Assembly (NCBI GenBank): GCA_937996605.1
Contig: CALKVB010000299.1
Coordinates: forward strand, 1 to 6,039
Length of the DNA: 6,039 nt
Direction of reading: 5' to 3'
Source: an uncultured Oxalobacteraceae bacterium
GTDB taxonomy: Bacteria; Pseudomonadota; Gammaproteobacteria; Burkholderiales; Burkholderiaceae_D
Shown here: positions 1-6,026 of the stretch, piece by piece
How the letters are laid out: the number at the start of each line of letters is the position of its first letter
Numbering within the stretch: position 1 is the stretch's first letter
Program-made: the position numbers and the translations under genes
The notes under the pieces: generated by a model
What the model saw: the letters and a program-made list of their open reading frames with translations, nothing else
Told to the model about the DNA's origin: nothing
Database searches by the model: none

Positions 1-910
1 TGAGGCAGGGAATGCCCAGCGCGGTGGTTTCTTCCTGCAGGCCGCCGCTGTCGGTGAGGATCAACGAGGCGTCTTTCCACAGGTTGAGAAACTCCATGTA
101 GGACTGGGGCTTGGTCAGCACCACGTTGGGGCCCAGGTCGAGGCCGAACTTTTCGAGGTTGCCGCGGGTGCGCGGGTGCACCGGGAAGATCAGCGGCAGG
201 TCGGCCGCGATCGCCCTGAGCGCGCCGGCGATGCCGCGCAGGTTGGCTTCGTCGTCCACGTTGGACGGACGGTGCAGCGTGACCACGCCGTACTTCGGGT
301 ATTGGGCCTTGATGGCCTCGGTGGCCATGCCGGTCTTGTCGGCGGCGTCGAGCTTGTCGCGCTGGAACAACAGGTTGTCGACCATCACGTGGCCGACGTT
401 GAACACCACGTCCTTGTTCTTGCCTTCGTTCAGCAGGTTGGCCACACCGGCCGGCTCGGTGCAGAAGAACCAGTCGGAAATGCTGTCGGTGACCAGCCGG
501 TTGATCTCTTCGGGCATGCGCATGTCGCCGCTGCGCAGGCCGGCTTCCACGTGAACCACGGGAATATTCAGCTTCTTGGCGTCGATGGAGCAGGCCAGCG
601 TGGAATTCACGTCGCCCACCACCAGCACGCAGTCGGGGCGGGCGTTCTGGCAGATTTCCTCGAAGGCCACCATGATCTTGGCGGTCTGGGTGGCGTGGCT
701 GCCGCCGCCGGCTTCAAGGTGATAGTCGGGCTTGGGAATGCCCAATTCGTCGAAGAAGACGTCGCTCATCTCGCGGTCATAGTGCTGGCCGGTGTGAACG
801 ATCCGGAACTCGAAGCGCTCGGCACGGGCCTGCAGGGCGCGCACGATGGGCGCGATCTTCATGAAGTTGGGACGGGCGCCGGCAACGAGGTAGATCAGCG
901 AACGGGACAT
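1..910 (-). CDS. wecB: UDP-N-acetylglucosamine 2-epimerase (non-hydrolysing), 3' end missing
   Basis: Non-hydrolysing UDP-GlcNAc 2-epimerases interconvert UDP-GlcNAc and UDP-ManNAc (or derivatives) in the cytoplasm for polysaccharide synthesis. I translated the frame from the ATG at 910 to the window edge: 303 codons with no stop, where the family is usually 360-380, so about 60-80 C-terminal residues lie outside. Visible motifs are GARPNFMK (11-18), HTGQHYD (39-45), VGDVNSTLA (98-106, with D100), HVEAGLR (120-126, E122), MPEEINR (132-138), LHRPSN (212-217), HPRTR (245-249) and TDSGG (286-290). A GGAG Shine-Dalgarno lies 5 nt before the ATG. It carries GDV and HRPS where the other epimerase in this window has GDT and HRAE, so it belongs to a different subfamily. 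It is much more GC-rich than the genes upstream and is separated from them by 218 bp, so it may have its own promoter. Substrate specificity is inferred only at family level. Confidence 0.95.
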   Translation of the reverse strand, partial: MSRSLIYLVAGARPNFMKIAPIVRALQARAERFEFRIVHTGQHYDREMSDVFFDELGIPKPDYHLEAGGGSHATQTAKIMVAFEEICQNARPDCVLVVGDVNSTLACSIDAKKLNIPVVHVEAGLRSGDMRMPEEINRLVTDSISDWFFCTEPAGVANLLNEGKNKDVVFNVGHVMVDNLLFQRDKLDAADKTGMATEAIKAQYPKYGVVTLHRPSNVDDEANLRGIAGALRAIAADLPLIFPVHPRTRGNLEKFGLDLGPNVVLTKPQSYMEFLNLWKDASLILTDSGGLQEETTALGIPCL

Positions 911-1128
911 AAAGACTCCAAACAAACAAAATAAAAACTATTGATCCAACCAACCTGCCATCAAAATAAAATGCACTAAATGACGATATATTCATAGATC
1001 CGTACACAAAGAACGCCGCAACAATCTGCTGAGCACTTCGAAAAACCCCGCTTTTGACAATTTACCCTTTTAGTAATCAGTGGGTTACGAGGCTAGTCAT
1101 GTCAAAATCGTAGGTTTTTCGAGGCGCC
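911..1128. other. 218-bp intergenic gap between the GT4 gene and the left epimerase
   Basis: This is the only sizeable gap in the window and the point where base composition changes from AT-rich to GC-rich. The half next to the upstream gene (1038-1122) holds a long inverted repeat. The half next to the epimerase (911-1037) is AT-rich and would be the place for a promoter. On the minus strand I see only weak boxes, such as TTGATG followed 18 nt later by TAGTTT, so I do not assign a promoter. The GGAG ribosome binding site of the epimerase is at 916-919. No tRNA or convincing small ORF is seen: the one minus-strand frame starting at 1007 runs into the epimerase out of frame. Confidence 0.7.
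1038..1122. repeat. Imperfect inverted repeat, arms of about 22 bp, 40-bp loop
   Basis: The arms are 1038-1059 and 1100-1122. The outer 10 bases (tcgaaaaacc / ggtttttcga) and the inner 8 bases (ttttgaca / tgtcaaaa) match perfectly. The 4-5 bases between them are partly complementary with one bulge. Read as minus-strand RNA and allowing one G-U pair, about 21 pairs form. It begins 6 nt after the stop codon of the GT4 gene. The stem is not followed by a U-run, so it is not a classical Rho-independent terminator. It could be an mRNA 3'-end structure, a MITE-like element or a scar with insertion-sequence ends. I saw no clear target-site duplication and no transposase. Confidence 0.75.
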
Positions 1129-2355
1129 CTATTGTGCCACTCGTCTCAAACACTGCAGCATTTTCATCGCTAAGGCCTTCCGATCAAACACTTTTGCCGC
1201 AGCCAAACATCGAGAGCGATATCCGGCATATCTATCCTCAGACAACGCCAGTTCCTTTAAGTACATTACTAGCTCATCTGCACTCTCAGGTTCAAAAACT
1301 ATCCCTACGTCAGTATCCTGAACAATCGCAGCCGACTCTCCCTCGACTCCGTGCAACACGGGAATCCCCATTCCCATGCACTCGAAAAGTTTCGACGGAA
1401 TTACTGAAGTAAACAATTCAGTCTTTTTCAAATGAATAATTGAGACATTCAAGACCGACCAATAACGTGCAACATCGTCCTTAGATACCGAGTCAACAAA
1501 AGTGATATTTGAAAGCCCTCTTTTCGCCGCATCCTCCTGTAGCGCCGCCTTGCGCGCGCCGTCGCCCAAGAGCATGAAATGAAATTTTTCTCCATCAGGA
1601 TCTGAAGCTAAAATCTCAGCCGCATCCAAAATAGTCTCAAGATGGTGAGCCAACCCATGCGTACCTACATAGCCAGCGACGAACTTTCCCTCAAGATTTA
1701 AATCTCTAAGAAGTTGAGCATCCTTCTCCATCGGCCTAAAACGAGACATATCGACGCCATTTGTCACAACTTCAATTTTTGATTCATCCACCCCACGCTT
1801 AATTAATTTATCCTTAAATGCATGAGTAACAGAAATAATAAGAGAACATTTTTTGTAAAGAAACATCTCAACTCGTTCAAGCATCCTAATCGCGAAAGAG
1901 TCACTCATCGCACCAACCGCTTTGATCGATTCAGGCCAAATATCTCGTAACTCGAAAACAAATGGCACACGCTTAGCAAAACCTACAAACCATCCGGCGC
2001 ACGCGGTAAAAAACTGAGGTGACGTTCCAACAACCAAGTCAACTTGACGTACAAAAAAACTGCCAATTACAGCCGAAACCATGAAGCTTTGATAATCCAG
2101 TACTCTCTTAACAAACCCTTCATTCGCTGTAATATAAGACCAAACACGAATTACACGAATCCCTTCGACAAACTCTTCAGACCATAACCTATTTTGGTAT
2201 CCGTCATACACACGTCCTTTTGGAAAATTTGGCGCACACGTTATAACGGTTACGTTGCATCCCGCACTTACCCATTCCCGACAGTGCTCATACGTACGAC
2301 TCGCAGGTGCATTGACCTCAGGTGGAAAGTTGTCAGTCAAAAAGAGAATATGCAT
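1129..2355 (-). CDS. Glycosyltransferase family 4, WbuB-like
   Basis: GT4 enzymes are retaining glycosyltransferases of GT-B fold. WbuB-type members add a nucleotide-activated sugar to a lipid-linked O-antigen or capsule intermediate on the cytoplasmic side of the inner membrane. The 408-residue protein has the usual length. It shows the WbuB-like N-terminus (MHILFLTDNFPPE, then the N-APASRTYEH stretch, 1-24), the inter-domain block FELRDIWPES (134-143), TNGVD (198-202), GYVGTHG (228-234) starting the donor-binding domain, LLGDG (262-266), and SKLFECMGMGIPV (321-333) with E325, the conserved acidic residue of the donor site. It starts at ATG 9 nt after the stop of the deacetylase gene, with no good Shine-Dalgarno, so translation probably depends on coupling. 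It stops at TAG. The gene is AT-rich. E. coli O26 WbuB is, from memory, an L-FucNAc transferase, but the sugar here cannot be read from the sequence. Confidence 0.93.
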   Translation of the reverse strand: MHILFLTDNFPPEVNAPASRTYEHCREWVSAGCNVTVITCAPNFPKGRVYDGYQNRLWSEEFVEGIRVIRVWSYITANEGFVKRVLDYQSFMVSAVIGSFFVRQVDLVVGTSPQFFTACAGWFVGFAKRVPFVFELRDIWPESIKAVGAMSDSFAIRMLERVEMFLYKKCSLIISVTHAFKDKLIKRGVDESKIEVVTNGVDMSRFRPMEKDAQLLRDLNLEGKFVAGYVGTHGLAHHLETILDAAEILASDPDGEKFHFMLLGDGARKAALQEDAAKRGLSNITFVDSVSKDDVARYWSVLNVSIIHLKKTELFTSVIPSKLFECMGMGIPVLHGVEGESAAIVQDTDVGIVFEPESADELVMYLKELALSEDRYAGYRSRCLAAAKVFDRKALAMKMLQCLRRVAQ

Positions 2356-2364
2356 AATAACATT

Positions 2365-3336
2365 TCACACAACAGAAAAATTCCCACCAAAATTTGACGC
2401 CATTCGATCCAAAACAAGAAACGATTTGTCGCACAACGCTTTTGGATGCGAAATGATTACGCGATCAGATCCATCATGAACGGCCTGCAGAATTTCATTA
2501 AACGTAACATTCGAACGTGCGCCGTCAAGAGTTAAAACATCAACATCGCCATTAAGAATTCTATCAAATGTTCTCAAACGCCCGCCCCCGATTGCGGCCC
2601 CATCCCCCCAAAAACGATATTTTTTTAAATCAAGAAGTCGAAAAAATACCATCTTCAAATAAAACAAACTCGAGTAACGTACAACAGACATCGGCAACTC
2701 CAAGAACGAACCATCTTCGCAGGGAACGAGTGGATCTTCTTCAAAACGCCACTTAGATTGTCTGGGAGCAGACCTGAAGTCAAAATAATGTGTATCAGTA
2801 TTTAGATATCCATCAAAAAAAACAGAACTATCAACTTGAACTCCTTTCTTTTTCAGAAAATCAGAAATCTGAGAAAATGGCTGAATACACCAACCACCAG
2901 CACGATACGCGCGGATATTCGCCGCCCCCACAATATCCGCCAAGGCAGCATAATATTTTTCGCAGATATCTAAAGCACTGCTGTCGTCAAAATGGGCAAG
3001 CCGATACCGCTTTGTAGAAAAACACCAGCCAGACTCAACGTACTCCGAGTCTTCCCAGTGTGGGTGGATATGCAATTGAACTGAGTGCCCTAACCCCACC
3101 AACTCCTTGAGCTGATTAGATATAAGGTTATATTCGTGCTTTACCTGACTGTTACTCTGCACCAATCCAGCCATTGTATAAAGCATGCCGGCGTCAACAA
3201 AGAACGTAAATCTGACGCCTCTAGCTTGCCCAATCTCAATTAGCTGCCGTGTCGGTTCGATCATGCAGCGCTCCACAGAACCCGAACGAGCACCAAAAAA
3301 AAACTCATAGTCAAGCGTCAAATAAATTCGACTCAA
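2365..3336 (-). CDS. Polysaccharide deacetylase-like protein (WalW-like, NodB/CE4 fold)
   Basis: The 323-residue protein resembles the WalW branch of carbohydrate esterase family 4, found in O-antigen and capsule loci. CE4 enzymes are metal-dependent and remove N- or O-acetyl groups from saccharides. Visible features are LTLDYEFFFG (6-15; D9 and E11 at the place of the usual TFDD motif), FFVDAGM (45-51), GHSVQLHIHPHW (83-94; H89, H91 and H93 as metal-ligand candidates), AYRAGGW (143-149; R145) and SHP (296-298; H297 as catalytic-base candidate). There is no signal peptide, so it is probably cytoplasmic and acts on a nucleotide- or lipid-linked precursor; this is inference. The start is TTG at 3336. 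It is supported by a strong AAGGAGGT 5 nt upstream, by the family motif starting six residues in, and by the TTGA overlap with the stop of the upstream gene. It is AT-rich like its neighbours. Deacetylase activity is unproven for this branch. Confidence 0.88.
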   Translation of the reverse strand: MSRIYLTLDYEFFFGARSGSVERCMIEPTRQLIEIGQARGVRFTFFVDAGMLYTMAGLVQSNSQVKHEYNLISNQLKELVGLGHSVQLHIHPHWEDSEYVESGWCFSTKRYRLAHFDDSSALDICEKYYAALADIVGAANIRAYRAGGWCIQPFSQISDFLKKKGVQVDSSVFFDGYLNTDTHYFDFRSAPRQSKWRFEEDPLVPCEDGSFLELPMSVVRYSSLFYLKMVFFRLLDLKKYRFWGDGAAIGGGRLRTFDRILNGDVDVLTLDGARSNVTFNEILQAVHDGSDRVIISHPKALCDKSFLVLDRMASNFGGNFSVV

Positions 3337-3680
3337 GACAAACCTCCTTCCTTTAATGCATCGATGGGGTCAACATATCGTCTTTTTTTAAGTTTAAAGT
3401 AAACTCCCACAAGAAAATTAAAAGTAAACCATTTATATTTAGAAAAAACAACTCGAAACGCAACCCCTTCCACTAGAGTCGCACCGAAGCGTTCCTTAAA
3501 ACGTTGGATACCTTCATACTTACTCCCCTCATCGACCTTGAGGCGTGCTCCAACGAAGTCATACATTTTGACGCCCTTGTCTCGCAATAGGCGCATCGCC
3601 TGATACTGCAATAAATTTAGCGCACCGGTTACAGGAACACCAACAGAGCCGCCATAAAGATAATATCCGACATTTTTCCC
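3333..3680 (-). pseudogene. Remnant of a FemAB-family (GNAT-fold) transferase gene, C-terminal third only
   Basis: This segment encodes residues 315-429 of the chimeric protein. FemAB proteins are usually about 330-400 residues with two GNAT-like domains, and they transfer amino acids or acyl groups to peptidoglycan or polysaccharide. Only the end of the second domain is present: the YYLYGGS strand, the LLQYQAMRLLRDKG helix (337-350), YDFVGAR (354-360), and the RFKERFG turn (374-380), followed by a basic C-terminal tail. It has no start codon or ribosome binding site of its own and is carried in frame behind the GT4 part. The call rests on recognised motifs, not a search. The parental locus probably had an intact femAB-like gene between a GT4 gene and the walW-like gene. 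Confidence 0.75.
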
Positions 3681-4622
3681 ATAAGGAAGCCCGATATATG
3701 CAATATCAAAGAACTTCAATAGTTCAGGTATCTGTGTTTTCTTCACCGGCGGAACAAAAACGACATTTTTTACCCCCTCCGCCTGAACACGCTCTTGCAG
3801 CGCAAGCTTGTCCGGTCCACCACCAACAAGTACAAAAACAACCTTGTCGTCCTTGATCAACTTGGCTGCATCAATAAATGCATCGAGTGCATTGGCAACA
3901 CCGTGAGTCCCTGCGTAACCAACGATGGCTTTGCCGTGCGCCCTTAATTCCGAAAAGATCTTGCTAACATCCAGATTGAGCGTATCACTGCCTTCCAACC
4001 ATTCATCAGGATCGATCCCATTCGGAACGATCCTTAGTTTTTGTGGCTTCATCCCGCGGGAAACCATGTATTCACGCACATTCGGGAGCATCGAAACGAC
4101 AATATCCGAATGGCGATAGGCGTAGTCCTCGGCGGCCTGCACCATCATGATGAAGGGATGCCATCTGGACATATTGCCGAGTTCAATGGGAGAAAGCGGC
4201 CACAGGTCATGCACCTCGAAAACAAGCTTGGCCTTGGCGATATTAGCAATACGCTTAGCTGCCCAAATATCCATCGGATAAGTGCTGGACGCAATCACAA
4301 CATCGGGTCGTTCGGAACGCGCCCAATCGGCAGCCCCTGCATAAAGCTGTACGACGAAAGACGCCATGTTCTTGACTCGCCCGAAGCCATTACCCGTATA
4401 AGCTGGGGTTTTAAGCCAAGAGTAATTGACGCCCTCAACCACTTCATCCATACGGGATTTCTGATCAAGAGCAGGCGTCACAGCTCGGATATGAGAGCGA
4501 TCAGCAGCAACGATTCGCACATCATGCCCGGCACGAACCCATTCGCGGGCCATATAGAAGGGCCGATACTCCATCCCGTAGGACGGAGAACCGGCGTAGT
4601 GATTCAAATACAGAATTTTCAT
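3333..4622 (-). CDS. Chimeric protein: WbuB-like GT4 glycosyltransferase (N-terminal) joined to FemAB-type transferase C-terminus
   Basis: Residues 1 to about 312 are a WbuB-like GT4 enzyme: MKILYLNHYAGSP start, VIASSTYPMDIWAA (109-122), FEVHDLWPLSP (135-145), PNGID (200-204), GYAGTHG (235-241) and LVGGGP (265-270). Where the family continues into the donor-site block (S/P-K-L-x-E, present in the 408-residue neighbour at 321-325), this protein switches after AYIGLP (308-313) to GKNVGYYLYGGS (315-326), KGVKMYDFVGAR (349-360) and GSKYEGIQRFKERFG (366-380). These are signatures of the second GNAT-like domain of FemA/FemB/FemX-type transferases. The GT part lacks its donor-site glutamate region and the FemAB part lacks its N-terminal two thirds, so neither activity is expected to survive. 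The frame is open throughout. The ATG start overlaps the epimerase stop (ATGA), suggesting translational coupling; no close Shine-Dalgarno is seen. GC falls from 60% (4081-4140) to about 33% (3361-3480). An assembly chimera cannot be excluded. Confidence 0.85.
   Translation of the reverse strand: MKILYLNHYAGSPSYGMEYRPFYMAREWVRAGHDVRIVAADRSHIRAVTPALDQKSRMDEVVEGVNYSWLKTPAYTGNGFGRVKNMASFVVQLYAGAADWARSERPDVVIASSTYPMDIWAAKRIANIAKAKLVFEVHDLWPLSPIELGNMSRWHPFIMMVQAAEDYAYRHSDIVVSMLPNVREYMVSRGMKPQKLRIVPNGIDPDEWLEGSDTLNLDVSKIFSELRAHGKAIVGYAGTHGVANALDAFIDAAKLIKDDKVVFVLVGGGPDKLALQERVQAEGVKNVVFVPPVKKTQIPELLKFFDIAYIGLPYGKNVGYYLYGGSVGVPVTGALNLLQYQAMRLLRDKGVKMYDFVGARLKVDEGSKYEGIQRFKERFGATLVEGVAFRVVFSKYKWFTFNFLVGVYFKLKKRRYVDPIDALKEGGLS
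3342..3349 (-). promoter_or_regulatory. Strong Shine-Dalgarno that decides the TTG start of the deacetylase
   Basis: The minus strand reads AAGGAGGT here, near-perfectly complementary to the 16S rRNA 3' end, and lies 5 nt before TTG at 3336. It sits inside the last codons of the GT4::FemAB gene (coding the EGG of its C-terminus). It supports the non-ATG start and suggests that the deacetylase can be translated well even if the upstream chimeric gene is not functional. Confidence 0.85.
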
Positions 4623-5698
4623 TGCACAAGAACTTTGACAATGCCCTCGGATGCCTTGCCGTCGCCATAAGGCGCAATATCGGAACCTTGCGAACCAATG
4701 GCCTCCAGAGCGACACGTACAAGCACATCCACATCGGTAGGCGACACAAGGCGATTCCAGCCGGCCTCAACCAGTTCGACCCATTCCGTTTCATCGCGCA
4801 GAGTCACGCACGGAACGTGGTAAAAGAAAGCCTCCTTCTGCACGCCACCACTATCCGTCGTGATCAAAGCCGCGGATTGCTCCAGCATCACCATATCGAG
4901 ATAGCCAACCGGGTCGATTAGCAGCACTCTGTCACCCAGCATATCCTTAAGGCCATCCTGCTCCAGTATCTTGCGAGTCCTAGGGTGAATCGGCCACACG
5001 ATAGGCATTTTATCTGCGATCTTCTTGAAGGCCGCAAGAATGACCTTCAAACGTGACAAATCGTCGGTGTTTTCTGCACGATGAATGGTGGCCAGCACGA
5101 ATGCGCCGGCTTCGAGTCCGTGTTTTTTAAGAATTGTCGACGACGCCCGCGCACGCTCTCCAAAAACCAACGCTGCGTCATACATCACGTCCCCGATCTG
5201 ATGGCATTTCGCGGCTTCGACACCTTCATTGGCCAAGTGCGCCATCGCTGCAGCCGTCGGTGCAAATAGAAGATCGCTGACGTGATCGGTCACGACACGA
5301 TTGATTTCTTCAGGCATGCGACGGTTAAAGGAACGCAAGCCCGCCTCAACGTGCGCGACAGGAATATGCAGCTTTACCGCGGCAAGGGCGCCGGCGAGGG
5401 TAGAGTTGGTATCGCCATAAACAAGAACATAGTCGGGCTTTTCCTTGACCAGCACTTCTTCAATACCCGCGAGTTGCGCTCCAGTCATCGCGCCGTGCAG
5501 GCCGCCACCCACGCCGAGATTGTATTTGGGAACGGGTATCCCCAACTCCTCGAAAAACACGTCGGACATGTTCTGATCATAGTGTTGGCCGGTATGGAGA
5601 AGAATCTCTTCCACACCACCCACTTTGGAAAATGCATTGCTGACAGCAGCAGCCTTAATAAACTGCGGACGCGCGCCGATAACAGTGATGATTTTCAT
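4619..5698 (-). CDS. wecB: UDP-N-acetylglucosamine 2-epimerase family protein, WbpI-like
   Basis: This complete 359-residue member of the non-hydrolysing UDP-sugar 2-epimerase family has a two-domain GT-B-like fold and is cytoplasmic. Motifs are GARPQFIKA (8-16), HTGQHYDQNMSDVFFEELG (35-53), YGDTNSTLAGALAA (94-107; D96 matches the catalytic Asp of E. coli WecB), HVEAGLRSF (116-124; E118), MPEEINR (128-134; E131), IHRAENTDD (205-213; H206), HPRTR (238-242), TDSGGVQKEAFF (281-292) and PYGDG (343-347). From memory, the GVQKEAFF and ENTDD wording, and the block around TEWVELV (304-310), are closest to Pseudomonas WbpI, which epimerises UDP-GlcNAc3NAcA to the ManNAc3NAcA form, so that substrate is possible. 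Plain UDP-GlcNAc is the safer reading, since no WbpA/B/E/D partners are visible. The ATG at 5698 has AAGG 7 nt upstream. The stop overlaps the next gene (ATGA). A 79-bp gap separates it from the upstream GT4 gene. Confidence 0.95.
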   Translation of the reverse strand: MKIITVIGARPQFIKAAAVSNAFSKVGGVEEILLHTGQHYDQNMSDVFFEELGIPVPKYNLGVGGGLHGAMTGAQLAGIEEVLVKEKPDYVLVYGDTNSTLAGALAAVKLHIPVAHVEAGLRSFNRRMPEEINRVVTDHVSDLLFAPTAAAMAHLANEGVEAAKCHQIGDVMYDAALVFGERARASSTILKKHGLEAGAFVLATIHRAENTDDLSRLKVILAAFKKIADKMPIVWPIHPRTRKILEQDGLKDMLGDRVLLIDPVGYLDMVMLEQSAALITTDSGGVQKEAFFYHVPCVTLRDETEWVELVEAGWNRLVSPTDVDVLVRVALEAIGSQGSDIAPYGDGKASEGIVKVLVQ

Positions 5699-5777
5699 GT
5701 AATAACCTTACCAATCAAATAAAGAAAATTTCGAGCCCGCAGTCGGTGCGCAAATTAAAAAACCAAGGCATCAAGAC
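5699..5777. other. 79-bp intergenic spacer
   Basis: The spacer is AT-rich and lies between the stop of the truncated GT4 gene and the ATG of the epimerase. It contains the AAGG ribosome binding site (5706-5709). I found no convincing hairpin with a U-run and no clear promoter, so read-through from the upstream gene is likely. Confidence 0.6.
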
Positions 5778-6026
5778 TCAGCTCGGACACAGCGACTGGT
5801 ACAGAGAGGTCAACTTCACAACCTCTGCCCCCCAATTATATTTTTCATAGACGGCTTGCTTGCCCCTTTCCCCCATGGCCCGCGCCTCATCAGGGTGGCT
5901 AACAACATAGTCGATAGCCTCGGCTATTGCGCCTGGGTCAAGTGGATCAACGCACAAGCCACATTGATTACCTTCTATAATTTGTTTCCACAAGGGAAAA
6001 TTGGATGCAATCACAGGCAATCCAGA
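5778..6026 (-). CDS. Glycosyltransferase family 4, C-terminal end only
   Basis: About 82 codons remain before the TGA stop. The reading frame is open to the window edge, so the 5' part lies outside. The visible sequence is the end of the donor-binding domain of a GT4 enzyme: SGLPVIASNFP, continuing LWKQIIEGNQCGLCVDP with the usual DPxAIAEAI helix, then HPDEARAMGERGK and a YNWGAEVVKLTSLYQSL C-terminal helix. An in-frame TTG at 6018-6020 would give an 80-codon ORF, but it codes for the Leu of the conserved GLPVI block and is not a real start. Native sequence probably ends at 6026, because the following 13 bases match a sequencing adapter. It would be the first gene of this operon in the window; its substrate cannot be told from this end. 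Confidence 0.9.
   Translation of the reverse strand, partial: SGLPVIASNFPLWKQIIEGNQCGLCVDPLDPGAIAEAIDYVVSHPDEARAMGERGKQAVYEKYNWGAEVVKLTSLYQSLCPS

Noticed and set aside
176..934. 252-residue plus-strand open frame
   Set aside because: It lies antisense to the well-supported left epimerase. The high GC of that gene keeps opposite frames open, and the translation is a low-complexity run of G, H, V and A with no family motif.
777..1007. 76-residue minus-strand frame starting in the intergenic gap
   Set aside because: It runs into the left epimerase in another frame. It has no ribosome binding site of note, and its hydrophobic start only reflects AT-rich sequence.
1100..1105. TTGACA on the minus strand, a perfect -35 box
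   Set aside because: No -10-like hexamer lies 16-18 nt downstream, and the hexamer is part of the inverted-repeat arm, so it is better explained by that structure.
1038..1122. Rho-independent terminator
   Set aside because: The stem is long but has a 40-nt loop and is not followed by a U-run on either strand. I kept it as an inverted repeat.
4041..4670. 209-residue plus-strand open frame
   Set aside because: It is a shadow of the GT4 part of the chimeric gene, which shows clear conserved motifs on the minus strand.
5778..6020. Stand-alone 80-codon small gene starting at TTG
   Set aside because: The sequence is the typical C-terminus of a GT4 enzyme, and the TTG codes for the Leu of the conserved GLPVI block. 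The gene is cut by the contig end.
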